Shown in pieces: positions 43,159 through 52,096 of a stretch of 64,000 bases of DNA. The stretch lies in assembly GCA_014361195.1 (NCBI GenBank), contig JACIWA010000004.1:43500-107499 (forward strand), in the 5' to 3' direction. The notes below the pieces were generated by a model. The model ran no database searches. It saw nothing but the letters and a program-made list of their open reading frames with translations, and was not told where the DNA came from. The position numbers and the translations under genes were made by a program. The stretch is from Thermoplasmatales archaeon. GTDB taxonomy: Archaea; Thermoplasmatota; E2; UBA202; JdFR-43. Positions within the stretch are counted from its first letter, which is position 1, and each line of letters begins with the position of its first letter.

Positions 43159-44427
43159 ATGTTCAATCCGAAAATGGAGAAGATAGGCAGGAAAGAGCTG
43201 GAGGAGCTTCAGCTAAAAAGGCTTAAAAAAATTGTAATGCATGCCTATAAAAATGTTCCATTTTATAGAAAAAAATTTGATGAAGCGGATATAAGCCCGA
43301 GAATAAAAAGTTTGGAAGATATAAGCAAGTTTCCATTTACAACAAAAGATGATTTCAGAAAAAATGCTCCTTTTGGAATGCTTGCCTATCCTCTGGAAAA
43401 ATACATTGAATTGCATGCATCATCTGGCACTACCGGTGAGCCAATAACTGTTTGCTATACAAAAAAAGATATTGAAGTCTGGGCGGAAGTTATGGCCCGA
43501 TGCCTTGCGATGGCGGGCTTGACTAAAAATGATATTTTCCAGATCCCAATTCCTTATGGAACATTTACTGGGGCCTTTGGTTTCCATTACGGGGGGCAGA
43601 AGATAGGAGCACTTATCGTGCCCACTGGAAAGGGAGAGAGTGAGAGACAAATAAGGTTGATGAAATATTATGGAACTACTTTTATAGCGGGTGTTGCCTC
43701 CTATGCATTGCATCTTTCAGAAGTTGCGAAGAAAATGGGGATTGAGCCATCTCAGCTTAAAGTGAGAAATGGGATATTTGGAGCGGAGATGTTTACAAAG
43801 GCAATGAAAAAAAGGATAATGGAAGAGTGGAACATGGATGTTCATGATATATATGGGCTAACAGAGATGTGTGGACCAGGTGTATCTGCGGACTGTGATG
43901 AGCATGATGGATTGCATTTATGGGAGGATCACTTCTTTGCGGAAATAATTGATCCAAAAACTGGGGAAAGGCTTGAAAAAGAGGAAAAAGGGGAGCTTGT
44001 TTTAACAACTCTTACAAAGGAAGGCTTGCCTGTAATAAGATATAGAACGAGGGATATAACCTTCTTTTACGATGGAACATGCAATTGTGGAAGAACACAT
44101 CTAAAGCACTCATTTATAACTGGAAGAAGTGATGATATGATAATAATAAAAGGGACAAACATATTCCCAGGTCAGATAGAAGAAGTTATAATGAAAGATC
44201 CCCGCCTTGGAAATAACTGGCAAATTATTGTTGATGATAACTTGAAAGTAGTGGTGGAGGGTGCTAAAAAATATAGCGAGGAAGAGAAGAGGAAAATTGA
44301 AGAAGAAATAAAGAAGGAAATAAAAATAATTACAACATTGGGCACAGAAGTAGAGGTTGTTGAGCCATTTAGCCTGCCAAGAAGCGAAGGAAAGGCAAAA
44401 AGGGTTATCGATAAAAGAAATCTATAG
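43159..44427 (+). CDS. Phenylacetate-CoA ligase-like adenylate-forming enzyme
   Basis: A 422-residue PaaK-type ligase, activating an aryl or alkyl carboxylate with ATP and CoA. The phosphate loop is HASSGTTGEPITVCYT (about 90-105), the A5 motif DIYGLTEMCGPG, then RYRTRDIT (Asp that binds ribose) and GRSDDMIIIKGTNIFPGQIE (hinge region). The C-terminal lysine domain ends PRSEGKAKRVIDKRN. Archaeal homologues serve amino-acid fermentation; which acid is used here is not known. The stop lies 6 nt inside the convergent Hjc-like gene end. Confidence 0.9.
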   Translation: MFNPKMEKIGRKELEELQLKRLKKIVMHAYKNVPFYRKKFDEADISPRIKSLEDISKFPFTTKDDFRKNAPFGMLAYPLEKYIELHASSGTTGEPITVCYTKKDIEVWAEVMARCLAMAGLTKNDIFQIPIPYGTFTGAFGFHYGGQKIGALIVPTGKGESERQIRLMKYYGTTFIAGVASYALHLSEVAKKMGIEPSQLKVRNGIFGAEMFTKAMKKRIMEEWNMDVHDIYGLTEMCGPGVSADCDEHDGLHLWEDHFFAEIIDPKTGERLEKEEKGELVLTTLTKEGLPVIRYRTRDITFFYDGTCNCGRTHLKHSFITGRSDDMIIIKGTNIFPGQIEEVIMKDPRLGNNWQIIVDDNLKVVVEGAKKYSEEEKRKIEEEIKKEIKIITTLGTEVEVVEPFSLPRSEGKAKRVIDKRNL

Positions 44428-44934
44428 GGAATTTAGCAGTGAAATAAATTCAGAAAGCTTCATTCCATTTTCCCATCTCATAATATAATTTCCATCCTTA
44501 CTTATTTCTATTTTTGGTAATTTTTCATATATTTTTTTATCCTTTTTTTCAATGTCCTTCATTTCAATTGTGAATATTTTCCATGCCTCATCTCTTATTC
44601 CTTTAAGGCGAAATGCAAATATTGGCAAAACTTTTGATTTTTCACATTTTTCAAGCATCTCCTCCGCCTTCCTCTGCATCCTCCCTTTTTCATGGCTGAA
44701 AAGAATTTCCTTCTCCTTTCTCGCTTTTATTTCAATTAATAAAGAAATGTCCCCTCTTACCGCCACTATATCCGCTATTCCAAGGGAGCCAGCAGCCCTT
44801 ACAGTTATAAAAGGATACTCAATAATCTTTTTGTATATCTCCTTCCTTTCCTCATCAAGATTTTTTATTATCCTTTCAATTATTTCTCTATTTCCAGATA
44901 AAATTTCCTTAAGCTCCCTTTCATATACACTCAA
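44422..44934 (-). CDS. Hjc-like Holliday junction resolvase / nuclease
   Basis: A 170-residue protein with an Hjc-like catalytic layout: a Glu near the N-terminus (YERELKEIL), then VRAAGSLGIADIVAV giving the R-x-x-G-S and Asp, and LLIEIKARKEKEI giving the E-x-K. A long helical insert (residues 12-40) and a C-terminal extension distinguish it from the usual 120-130-residue Hjc. The likely role is cutting four-way DNA junctions. It begins four nt inside the end of the C25 peptidase gene. A general PD-(D/E)xK nuclease is the alternative. Confidence 0.7.
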   Translation of the reverse strand: MSVYERELKEILSGNREIIERIIKNLDEERKEIYKKIIEYPFITVRAAGSLGIADIVAVRGDISLLIEIKARKEKEILFSHEKGRMQRKAEEMLEKCEKSKVLPIFAFRLKGIRDEAWKIFTIEMKDIEKKDKKIYEKLPKIEISKDGNYIMRWENGMKLSEFISLLNSL

Positions 44935-46721
44935 GTGTAGCCTCCTATTTTAAGAGTTGGGTCACCGAGCAAAACAAATCCATGAATTGTATGAAGATGC
45001 CATGGCTGATAAGGCAACTTAAATTTCTCCACATATTTTGAAACCGCATACCCCCATGTCTGGCCGAGCAAGCTCTTGCCCTCACTATATGCCTTAAATA
45101 CATTTAACTCCATATATCCATATCCAGATTCAACACTATCATCCTCATTTACTCCATCCCCATCCAAGTCGCCTTCTTCTCCAGGCGTCGCCACAGGGAA
45201 GCATGTATATCCCATGCCCGCAATTGCCCCTCCATTAATCTTTTTAATGAACCATGAGGTTAAATCAGCGGGCGAAGGGAAGCCACCTGTCCACGGGAAA
45301 TCGGTCATGCTTATGTTGAACATTGAAGTATGGCATCCTCCTATGACAACTATTGGATATTCCTTATTCTTGAAGAAAGGTAAATCGAGAACATCCAGCC
45401 CTTTTTCCCATTTATCAAAATTTTCTGGCTTATGAGTGCTCCATGAAATTGGACTACCATGTCCATGGAAATGAATGAATGTTGCTCCATTTCCAAGTGC
45501 ATTTTTTATATTTTCTGGATTAACATCCGTCATGCTTGCATATACTTTCTTAATTTCATAGGAAGAGAGATATGAAGCGGTCTTATCTGTAACTATCTCT
45601 CCCTCATATCCAGGTGTTTCAAAATTATCGCCAGCAACAAGAACCGCTTTTTTACTTACACCATTATTTTCATAGGAAATTATCTTATCTATCAAAATTT
45701 TTAATTCAAATTTGCTCCTGCAGGGCAATCTGCCAACATATAAATCTGGATATAGATCCATTTGGTCTTTCAAAAACCCGTTTTTCTTCCATTCCGCATA
45801 TACCCCATTTCCATCTGTATCCCAGGAAGAGAAGCTATAGTTTCCATCATATATGTCCGCAAAATATAAGTCACTTACATATTCATTTTCGTCCGCCCAG
45901 TATATGTTTGCATATCTTACAGGCGTGAGCCATTCTTCGCCCAAGCTATATTTTCTTCCTCCAACAAGCATTACATATTTTATTCCCCATTCTTCAATTG
46001 CATTCTTTATGAAATACTTCACTTTTTCTGCATCATCTCTTCCCTGCACAGCGGATGAATGAGCATAAACTTCACTTAACCCTACTACTATTGTTTTTAT
46101 TCCCTTGCTTTCCTTGTGTTCCTTAAAGACGCTTAATTCATCTAGCCAAGCATCAGGAGAAATTATTAGGAAATCATATGCTGAGGCGAATGTTTTCTCT
46201 GGCAAAATATAATCAATTTTTAAATCAAAGTCCTGTGAATAGAATATTTTTCCATTATCATAAATTGCGGGGTAAATGTTCAAAATTAAAATTGTATAAC
46301 GTTTTTCATCAATTATTCCTCCCAAAATTTCATATTCAAACCATTTCTCTGGAAATCTTATATTTTTCTCATATTCTGCTCTTTTTACAATTTTTCCAGG
46401 TGGTGAGAAATTATCTGAGAAAGAAACATCCGCAATCATCTCTTTTATTGCTAGCGCTTTTCCATACAAATAAATTTTTGTTCCTGGAGGAAATAAAAAT
46501 GTTTTTCTATAAACGGGCATAATTGGCATTTTTTCCGCTAAAACTTGAGAGCATCCATTAAAATTAATTATTTTTTTTTCTCCAATTTTTAAAATCTCTG
46601 GCTCACCAAAATTAATAACAATTTGCATGCTTTCCAATTTTCCTTCTTTTGCTCCATTAAATGCTGCGTTTGCTCCCAAACCCAAAAACATTATTACAAC
46701 AAACAAAGCAATTTTTTTCAT
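44931..46721 (-). CDS. Secreted C25-family (gingipain-like) cysteine peptidase
   Basis: A 596-residue protease from ATG 46721. It has a signal peptide (KKIALFVVIMFLGLGANAA) and a pro-domain of about 170 residues. The catalytic domain has TFIHFHGHGSPISW (catalytic His) and VVIGGCHTSMFN (catalytic Cys), the gingipain arrangement. Asp-rich DTDGNGVYAEW and EEGDLDGDGVNEDD segments probably hold calcium. The C-terminus (FVLLGDPTLKIGG) is a usual C25 ending. It should be exported for extracellular protein breakdown, which fits a fermentative lifestyle alongside PaaK-type ligase and succinyl-CoA synthetase. A longer in-frame start at 46781 has no support. Confidence 0.88.
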   Translation of the reverse strand: MKKIALFVVIMFLGLGANAAFNGAKEGKLESMQIVINFGEPEILKIGEKKIINFNGCSQVLAEKMPIMPVYRKTFLFPPGTKIYLYGKALAIKEMIADVSFSDNFSPPGKIVKRAEYEKNIRFPEKWFEYEILGGIIDEKRYTILILNIYPAIYDNGKIFYSQDFDLKIDYILPEKTFASAYDFLIISPDAWLDELSVFKEHKESKGIKTIVVGLSEVYAHSSAVQGRDDAEKVKYFIKNAIEEWGIKYVMLVGGRKYSLGEEWLTPVRYANIYWADENEYVSDLYFADIYDGNYSFSSWDTDGNGVYAEWKKNGFLKDQMDLYPDLYVGRLPCRSKFELKILIDKIISYENNGVSKKAVLVAGDNFETPGYEGEIVTDKTASYLSSYEIKKVYASMTDVNPENIKNALGNGATFIHFHGHGSPISWSTHKPENFDKWEKGLDVLDLPFFKNKEYPIVVIGGCHTSMFNISMTDFPWTGGFPSPADLTSWFIKKINGGAIAGMGYTCFPVATPGEEGDLDGDGVNEDDSVESGYGYMELNVFKAYSEGKSLLGQTWGYAVSKYVEKFKLPYQPWHLHTIHGFVLLGDPTLKIGGYT

Positions 46722-46768
46722 GTAAATATATACAAAACTTGTTTTTAAAATTAACCAATCTTTCCAAC

Positions 46769-46896
46769 TGCTTTTTTGCATAACTATTAAAATAGCCTAA
46801 ATCTATTTACTTTTGGGATGGGAATATGAAAATATGCGGAGTAAAAAACATAGATTAAATGAAAGACTAAAAATTGCTTAATTTTGCAACAAAGCA
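46769..46896 (-). mobile_element. MITE copy, 128 bp
   Basis: Reverse-complement relative of the element at 60501-60634. It begins (plus strand) TGCTTTTTTGCATAACTA and ends with a TTGCAACAAAGCA-type end, giving inverted repeats of about 18 bp. The internal block around GGGATGGGAATATGAAAA matches the right end of the decayed IS at 62817-63580, including the transposase start region. It is a non-autonomous deletion derivative, lying between the C25 peptidase and ferredoxin genes. Confidence 0.85.
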
Positions 46897-46938
46897 TTGA
46901 TAACCAAAAATATAAATACAAAAAGGAAATATCTCTTC

Positions 46939-47109
46939 ATGCCAGCAAAAGTAAATGCGGATTGTTGTGTTGCATGCGGGACTTGTGCGGAAGAATGCCC
47001 GGTTGGGGCAATAACAATTCAAAGCTTTGCGGTTGTAGATGAAAATGCATGCATTGAATGTGGGCATTGTGCGGAAGTCTGTCCAAATGAATGTATAACT
47101 CTTGAGTAA
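46939..47109 (+). CDS. 2[4Fe-4S] ferredoxin
   Basis: A 56-residue ferredoxin from ATG 46939. The two cluster motifs are CVACGTCAEECP and CIECGHCAEVCP, each C-x2-C-x2-C-x3-C-P. It is an electron carrier for archaeal oxidoreductases such as 2-oxoacid:ferredoxin enzymes. An upstream in-frame start at 46897 would run into the MITE boundary and adds a basic tail; the shorter form matches the family's length. A NifU-like gene starts two bases after its stop, a possible Fe-S delivery partner. Confidence 0.92.
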   Translation: MPAKVNADCCVACGTCAEECPVGAITIQSFAVVDENACIECGHCAEVCPNECITLE

Positions 47110-47110
47110 T

Positions 47111-47335
47111 ATGAGAGAAAAAGTAGAAAAGGCCCTCGATGAAATACGCCCTTCCTTGCAGGCGGACGGAGGGGATGTTGAGCTTGTTGATGTTGATGAA
47201 AAGAATGGCATAGTTAAGCTTCGCCTTGTTGGAACATGTGCGGGTTGCCCGTTTTCAAAAATGACTCTTCAGATGGGAATTGAGAGAAATTTAAAGAAAA
47301 AAATACCCGAGATAAAAAGAGTAGAAGCGGTCTAA
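47111..47335 (+). CDS. NifU C-terminal-domain Fe-S carrier
   Basis: A 74-residue protein: REKVEKALDEIRPSLQADGG, then the LVGTCAGCPFSKMTLQMGIE segment with the C-x2-C that holds a 4Fe-4S cluster. Stand-alone Nfu domains deliver assembled clusters to apo-proteins. It follows the ferredoxin gene after one base and is co-transcribed with it. Its stop lies 4 nt inside the end of the convergent glycerate kinase gene. A TTG at 47102 is an alternative but unlikely start. Confidence 0.9.
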   Translation: MREKVEKALDEIRPSLQADGGDVELVDVDEKNGIVKLRLVGTCAGCPFSKMTLQMGIERNLKKKIPEIKRVEAV

Positions 47336-48618
47336 ATTTTTCCTATAATCTGAATATCCATAACATTCGTTCCAGTATAGCCACTTATTATTGCATCTCC
47401 TAAAATCCTAAAAAATTCATAGGAATTGTTTTCCTCAAGAAATTCCCTCCAGCTGATACCCTTTTCCATCGCTTTTTTATAACTATATCCATCCGCAATC
47501 GCCCCTCCCGCAGGGCTATTTCCATCTATCCCATCTGTCCCAAATGAAATAAAAGATATTTTTTCATTTTTTATTTCCTCAATTGAGGATAGCACAACTT
47601 CCTGATTTCTACCCCCTATTCCTTTTCCCTTAACCTTTACTGTTGTTTCTCCTCCAAATATCAAAATTGAATTGTTTCTTGGATAAATTTTTGCAAATTT
47701 TCCCAAGTCACCGCCAACAATTCTTGCCTCTCCTTTCAGCTTGTTTGTAAAAATATTGCAATAATATCCTTTTTCAAGAGCTTTCTCCATTGCTTTTTTA
47801 CAGGCCATTTCATTATCCGCAACTATTATATTTTTTACATTCTCTAATTTGCTCACCTTTTCATCCTTTTTCAAGGCCTCAATAATTTCCCTATCCCTTA
47901 TCCTATATTTTTCCACTATTCTCAATGCCTCGCTTGTAGATGAGTGGTCTGGTGAAGTGGGGCCGGATGCAATCAGTTCAACAGGATTTCCTATTATATC
48001 AGAAATTATAAGAGATAAAACACTTGCCTTTGTCATTTTTGCAAGCTTTCCTCCTTTAACATATGAAAGACGCTTCCTTACAATATTTAACTCCTCTATA
48101 TCGCAACCTTTTTTCATTAACTCTTCCGTCAATTCTATCATTTTTTCAAGGGATATTTTTGGCTTGCAAAGCAAGGAAGAACCGCCCCCACTTATCAAAA
48201 CAATTATCAAATCATCCTTTTCCGCTCTTTCAAAAATATCAATTATTTTTTCTGTTGCTTCTATATTCGTTTCACTTGGAAATGGATGTGTACCCTTAAG
48301 CAAATTTACCTTTCTCAAATTAATATCTTCAGTAGTTATTACAAATCCTTCATCAAAATCAATTATCTCTTCAATTGCCTTCGCCATTGAGCCGGAGGCT
48401 TTTCCGAAGCCGGCAATAAAAATCCTCTTATAATTTCCTATATCTACTTCCTCCCCTCTTACATAAATCTTTTCTCCTTTTTTTATTATGATCTTCTTTA
48501 ATAGATTATATGAATTCATTTCCTCAAGCACATGCTCGAGTATTTCAAGCATATCTCTTCTTATCTTAAAAAATTCTTTGTCAGTATTTTTAGCCAAGCT
48601 CTCAAAATTCTTTATCAT
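47332..48618 (-). CDS. Glycerate 2-kinase (MOFRL family)
   Basis: A 428-residue GckA/MOFRL kinase giving 2-phosphoglycerate from glycerate, as in archaeal non-phosphorylative Entner-Doudoroff and serine routes. Segments: IFIAGFGKASGSMAKAIEE, HPFPSETNIEATEKI, VLISGGGSSLLCKP (phosphate loop), LSLIISDIIGNPVELIASGPT and the C-terminal GGETTVKVKGKGIGGRNQEVVLS, FGTDGIDGNSPAGGAIAD. The start was placed at ATG 48618 because the 5' extension of the ORF overlaps the divergent transporter gene. Confidence 0.9.
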   Translation of the reverse strand: MIKNFESLAKNTDKEFFKIRRDMLEILEHVLEEMNSYNLLKKIIIKKGEKIYVRGEEVDIGNYKRIFIAGFGKASGSMAKAIEEIIDFDEGFVITTEDINLRKVNLLKGTHPFPSETNIEATEKIIDIFERAEKDDLIIVLISGGGSSLLCKPKISLEKMIELTEELMKKGCDIEELNIVRKRLSYVKGGKLAKMTKASVLSLIISDIIGNPVELIASGPTSPDHSSTSEALRIVEKYRIRDREIIEALKKDEKVSKLENVKNIIVADNEMACKKAMEKALEKGYYCNIFTNKLKGEARIVGGDLGKFAKIYPRNNSILIFGGETTVKVKGKGIGGRNQEVVLSSIEEIKNEKISFISFGTDGIDGNSPAGGAIADGYSYKKAMEKGISWREFLEENNSYEFFRILGDAIISGYTGTNVMDIQIIGKI

Positions 48619-48653
48619 CATAAAAAAATAAATAATCCTATTTAATTTTATAC

Positions 48654-49517
48654 ATGCTTTCAAGAATTCTTTCAAGCTTTTCTTTCTCAGTTATAGTTGC
48701 GGTTATTCTTGCTCTTCTTGTAGGAGAGATTCCTTACAGCGACATTTTTGCAACAATTTCTTTATTTCTCGCAATGACATTTTCCATATCAAACATCTCA
48801 ATAAAAATTAAAATAAAAGAAGAGTATAAGGAGTTATTATATGCCTTCCTTCTAAATTATGCTTTCCTCTCCTCCCTGATAATTGCAATGGGCTTTTTCA
48901 TGAAAAAATATTTTGAAGGCTTCATAGTGATGGCTTCCGCTCCACCCGCCATCCTGGTTGTTCCGCTGAGCGGGGCCCTTAAAGGAGAAAAGATTCATTC
49001 CCTTTTTTCTCTTATCTTTTTGTATATTGTTTCAATTTTTTTGATGCCTCTTATTATCATAATTTTCCTATCTGAAAAAGTGAATAGCCTTGTCCTTATC
49101 AAAAATATTTTCATCCTGGTGATTTTGCCGATTTTTTTATCTCGCCTAATTTACAGGAAAATTGAGGAAAGCAAAATAAAAATTTTGTCAAACTTGATGT
49201 TTTTTATAATAATCCTTACTATGGTTGGAAAAAACAGAAATTTCTTGCTTGAGGATTATCTCTCCTTAATTTTTCTTTCAATAATGATGGCAATAAGAAC
49301 ATTTGGGACAGGAGGAATTGTAAAAATGCTAGGAAAAAGATTTGGTGTAGATAATAGAAAGATTGTTAATTATGCTCTCTTTTCCTCATTTAAAAATGAG
49401 GGGCTTGTCATGCTAATTGCTTCCTCTCTCTTCGGATATTATGCATCAATACCAGCGGTTATAGCATTAATATTTGAAATGATATGGATTTGCTGTCTTG
49501 AAGCAAGAATAGTATAG
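48654..49517 (+). CDS. BASS-like (bile acid:Na+ symporter superfamily) membrane protein
   Basis: A 287-residue polytopic protein with about nine hydrophobic helices. The MASAPPAILVVPLSGALKGE segment (helix break, P-P) resembles the core of BASS and related auxin-carrier-like transporters, as does FSSFKNEGLVMLIASSLFGY near the C-terminus, which fits the second inverted repeat. The substrate is unknown. It is divergent from glycerate kinase with only 35 bp between the starts, so promoters overlap and the two may be co-regulated. The superfamily call is by pattern; membership in another ten-helix transporter group cannot be excluded. Confidence 0.65.
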   Translation: MLSRILSSFSFSVIVAVILALLVGEIPYSDIFATISLFLAMTFSISNISIKIKIKEEYKELLYAFLLNYAFLSSLIIAMGFFMKKYFEGFIVMASAPPAILVVPLSGALKGEKIHSLFSLIFLYIVSIFLMPLIIIIFLSEKVNSLVLIKNIFILVILPIFLSRLIYRKIEESKIKILSNLMFFIIILTMVGKNRNFLLEDYLSLIFLSIMMAIRTFGTGGIVKMLGKRFGVDNRKIVNYALFSSFKNEGLVMLIASSLFGYYASIPAVIALIFEMIWICCLEARIV

Positions 49518-49598
49518 CATTTTCTCTTATGATGCTTTATCAAGTACAAAATCCCAAAAATATTTAAACTTTTAATCATTCTATTTCTGGTAATTAAA

Positions 49599-50837
49599 AT
49601 GAAGAGGAGATTTGTGTTTATGGTTTTTGCAATTATTCTTCTTTCTGTTTTCAGCTCATCATTTGGAAATGGTAAAAAGAATGATGTGCCTGTTTGGAAT
49701 GTAGGAGATAATTGGAATTTTGATTTAGAATTTTCATATGAAATTGAGCAATCTACTTTATTTTTAAACATAACCGCCCGCTCTAAAGAATTACAATTCA
49801 AAGTGGCGAGGGAAGAAGGAGAATTTTATTATTTGGATTTTAAAGGTAATTTGGAATTAAAAGTAGTTGGAAATATTGAAAATATAAATATTTCCGCTTC
49901 TTTAAGGAATGCATATGCATCAGGATATGCTTATTTTAAGAAATCTGATTTGAGTTTAAAGGAAGTTTATATTAACATTACGGGTTTATTAGTTACATCT
50001 GTTGCTCCTCTTCCAATACCTTTTAGCGCAAGCATAAAATTAATCTTTACACCATCATATGCCTTCATTTCATTTCCTATTTCTGAGGGTTCCTCTTGGC
50101 TTACTATGCCTTCAATAATGAGGGTGGAATTGGGAGAGGATTTAATTTCTTTCATAAAGACAATTGCGGAGCTTCTCAAAACAATTCTGCCAAGCGATAT
50201 GGATGAAATTGTTGATGAAATGTTATATTTAATTGATGAACTATTTCCCGCTGAGAAACCAGTTGGCTTGTATTTTGTTGAATGTAAATCCCATAGTTAT
50301 TTGAATGTTAAAGCGGGAACTTATGAAGCCTATTATATGACTTTTATCGGTGGAATTTCCGCTCTTTATGGCAATGCCTATTTCTCTCCAACCGCAAAAA
50401 ATATCATCAAAATATATATTACCGATGGAGAATATTTAGATTTTTCTGCGGAAATCATTTCTTCTAACTATCATCAACCAGGGACTCCAGGAAAGCCACA
50501 GAAACCAGTTGGTAAAGAAAGGATAAGAATAAGAAAAAGTTATGAGTATGAGAGCTATGCAGTAGATCCTGATGGTGATAGATTGCAGTATGGATGGGAT
50601 TGGAATGGCGATTATATAGTAGATGAATGGACAGGCTTTTATCCATCTGGAGAAAAAGTTAGAGTATCGCACAAATGGGATAAAAAGGGTGATTATGAGA
50701 TTAGAGTAAGGGCAAGAGATGAAAAAGGTTTAGAAAGTGAATGGTCGGATTCCCTTGCAATTACCGTACCCCTTAAAAATTACCGATTATTTACCCCTTT
50801 AATATCTCTCCTTCAAGATGTGTTATGCTCGCATTAA
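49599..50837 (+). CDS. Secreted protein with C-terminal PKD-like domain
   Basis: A 412-residue exported protein. It has a signal peptide (RRFVFMVFAIILLSVFSSSF), an N-terminal region of about 270 residues starting VPVWNVGDNWNFDLEF (seen in other archaeal surface proteins), and a PKD-like module at about 310-395: YAVDPDGDRLQYGWDWNGD, SHKWDKKGDYEIRVRARDEKG. A short hydrophobic tail ends it. The last 47 nt overlap the convergent mtaB gene, so the tail's true end is uncertain. A surface adhesion or substrate-binding role is likely, and no enzyme motif is visible. Confidence 0.75.
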   Translation: MKRRFVFMVFAIILLSVFSSSFGNGKKNDVPVWNVGDNWNFDLEFSYEIEQSTLFLNITARSKELQFKVAREEGEFYYLDFKGNLELKVVGNIENINISASLRNAYASGYAYFKKSDLSLKEVYINITGLLVTSVAPLPIPFSASIKLIFTPSYAFISFPISEGSSWLTMPSIMRVELGEDLISFIKTIAELLKTILPSDMDEIVDEMLYLIDELFPAEKPVGLYFVECKSHSYLNVKAGTYEAYYMTFIGGISALYGNAYFSPTAKNIIKIYITDGEYLDFSAEIISSNYHQPGTPGKPQKPVGKERIRIRKSYEYESYAVDPDGDRLQYGWDWNGDYIVDEWTGFYPSGEKVRVSHKWDKKGDYEIRVRARDEKGLESEWSDSLAITVPLKNYRLFTPLISLLQDVLCSH

Positions 50838-52017
50838 AAATTTTTGCATCTAAAAACTCTCCAATTTCTCCGCTCTTTAAAAAAACAGATTTATAGAAAT
50901 CATTTTTACCCACTTTCCATCCCTTATACTCATCTAAAATAAGCACTCTCGTCTTCTTCCCTATCCATTTCCTATTTCTTTTAAGAGAGATTTCATTAGC
51001 CACTTTTGACGCAACCCTTGATCTTTCCTTTGCAATTTCAGTTGGCATCCTTTCCATGCGCCAGGAGGGCGTGGAGGGGCGGGGGGAGAAACGGGTCACA
51101 TTTGTCACATCTGGCTCTATCTGTTTGATTGCTTCAATTGTTTCGTTGAAATCTTCTTCACTCTCGCCGGGAAATGCCACTATTATATCAGTTGCAAGGG
51201 TAATGTCAAACTCTCTTCTAAATGCTTTTACAATCTCGCAAAAGATATCGAATGTGTATCTTCTATTCATTTTTTTAAGAATTTTCTCGCTAGCGGATTG
51301 CAGTGGCAAATGCAAAAATTTATAAACCTTTTCATTTTTAAATGCTTCAATTATTTCATCTAAAATTTTATAAGCGGAGAGAGGATGCATCATCCCAACT
51401 CTTATTCTGAAATTGCCTTCTATACTGCTAACTTTTTCTATCAATTCTGGCAAATTTGGATAGGAAGCGGTATCCTGGGATGTTAATCTTATTTCCCTGC
51501 AACCTTTTGAAATTGCATCTTTAATATCTTCATAGAGCAAATCCATAGGGTAAAAAATCAGATTTCCTCTTGCTTTTTTTGTTATGCAATATGAACAATT
51601 ATAAAGGCATCCATCAGAAATTGGAAAATTTAATTTTATGTCAATTTTTCTTTCTAAGCCCGCTTTTATTCCCTTATATGCTTTTTCTCCTTCAATAACA
51701 TCTCCAATTGAAGTTATTTCTAAAGGAGAAACTAAGATTGCATCGCTTGCAACTTTTTTAATCAAATCTGGCTGTGCAGAAGCCATACAGCCCGCAACAA
51801 TAATTTTTTTACCTTTGTATTTCTCCTTGAATTTTTTTATTCTGCTAAGCATTCTTTGCTGTGTTGTATCTATTACTGTGCATGTAACAATTATTATTGC
51901 ATCCGCAAATTTTGCATCTTCAACAATTTCATGTCCTCTTTTCTCAATTACCCCCTGCATTATTGAAGCATCTCCTTGATTTGCTGCACATCCATATGTT
52001 TCAATATAAACCTTCAC
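50791..52017 (-). CDS. Archaeal MtaB-type t6A methylthiotransferase
   Basis: A 408-residue MiaB-family radical SAM enzyme forming ms2t6A37 in tRNA. The N-terminal UPF0004 domain has ETYGCAANQGDASIM and VTCTVID, with a third Cys in VAGCMAS. The radical SAM motif is C-x3-C-x2-C in DGCLYNCSYCITKKARG. The C-terminus has a TRAM-like RKWIGKKTRVLILDE. The archaeal/eukaryotic type is indicated by length and the VEIYGC-like start. It acts on the product of Sua5 and KEOPS, both of which have genes in this window. It overlaps the convergent PKD protein gene by 47 nt. Confidence 0.9.
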   Translation of the reverse strand: MKVYIETYGCAANQGDASIMQGVIEKRGHEIVEDAKFADAIIIVTCTVIDTTQQRMLSRIKKFKEKYKGKKIIVAGCMASAQPDLIKKVASDAILVSPLEITSIGDVIEGEKAYKGIKAGLERKIDIKLNFPISDGCLYNCSYCITKKARGNLIFYPMDLLYEDIKDAISKGCREIRLTSQDTASYPNLPELIEKVSSIEGNFRIRVGMMHPLSAYKILDEIIEAFKNEKVYKFLHLPLQSASEKILKKMNRRYTFDIFCEIVKAFRREFDITLATDIIVAFPGESEEDFNETIEAIKQIEPDVTNVTRFSPRPSTPSWRMERMPTEIAKERSRVASKVANEISLKRNRKWIGKKTRVLILDEYKGWKVGKNDFYKSVFLKSGEIGEFLDAKIFNASITHLEGEILKG

Positions 52018-52065
52018 GTTCTTAAATTACATTGATATTTTATTTTTTGCTCCGCTAACTGCAAA

Positions 52066-52079
52066 TGCTTAAATATATA
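52066..52079 (+). promoter_or_regulatory. TATA box of the xseA operon
   Basis: TTAAATATATAAAA is centred about 24 nt before the ATG at 52097, compatible with a leaderless xseA mRNA. It is the only good promoter seen for the plus-strand run from xseA to the cDPG synthetase gene. Confidence 0.5.
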
Positions 52080-52096
52080 AAACAAAATTGTTTTGA

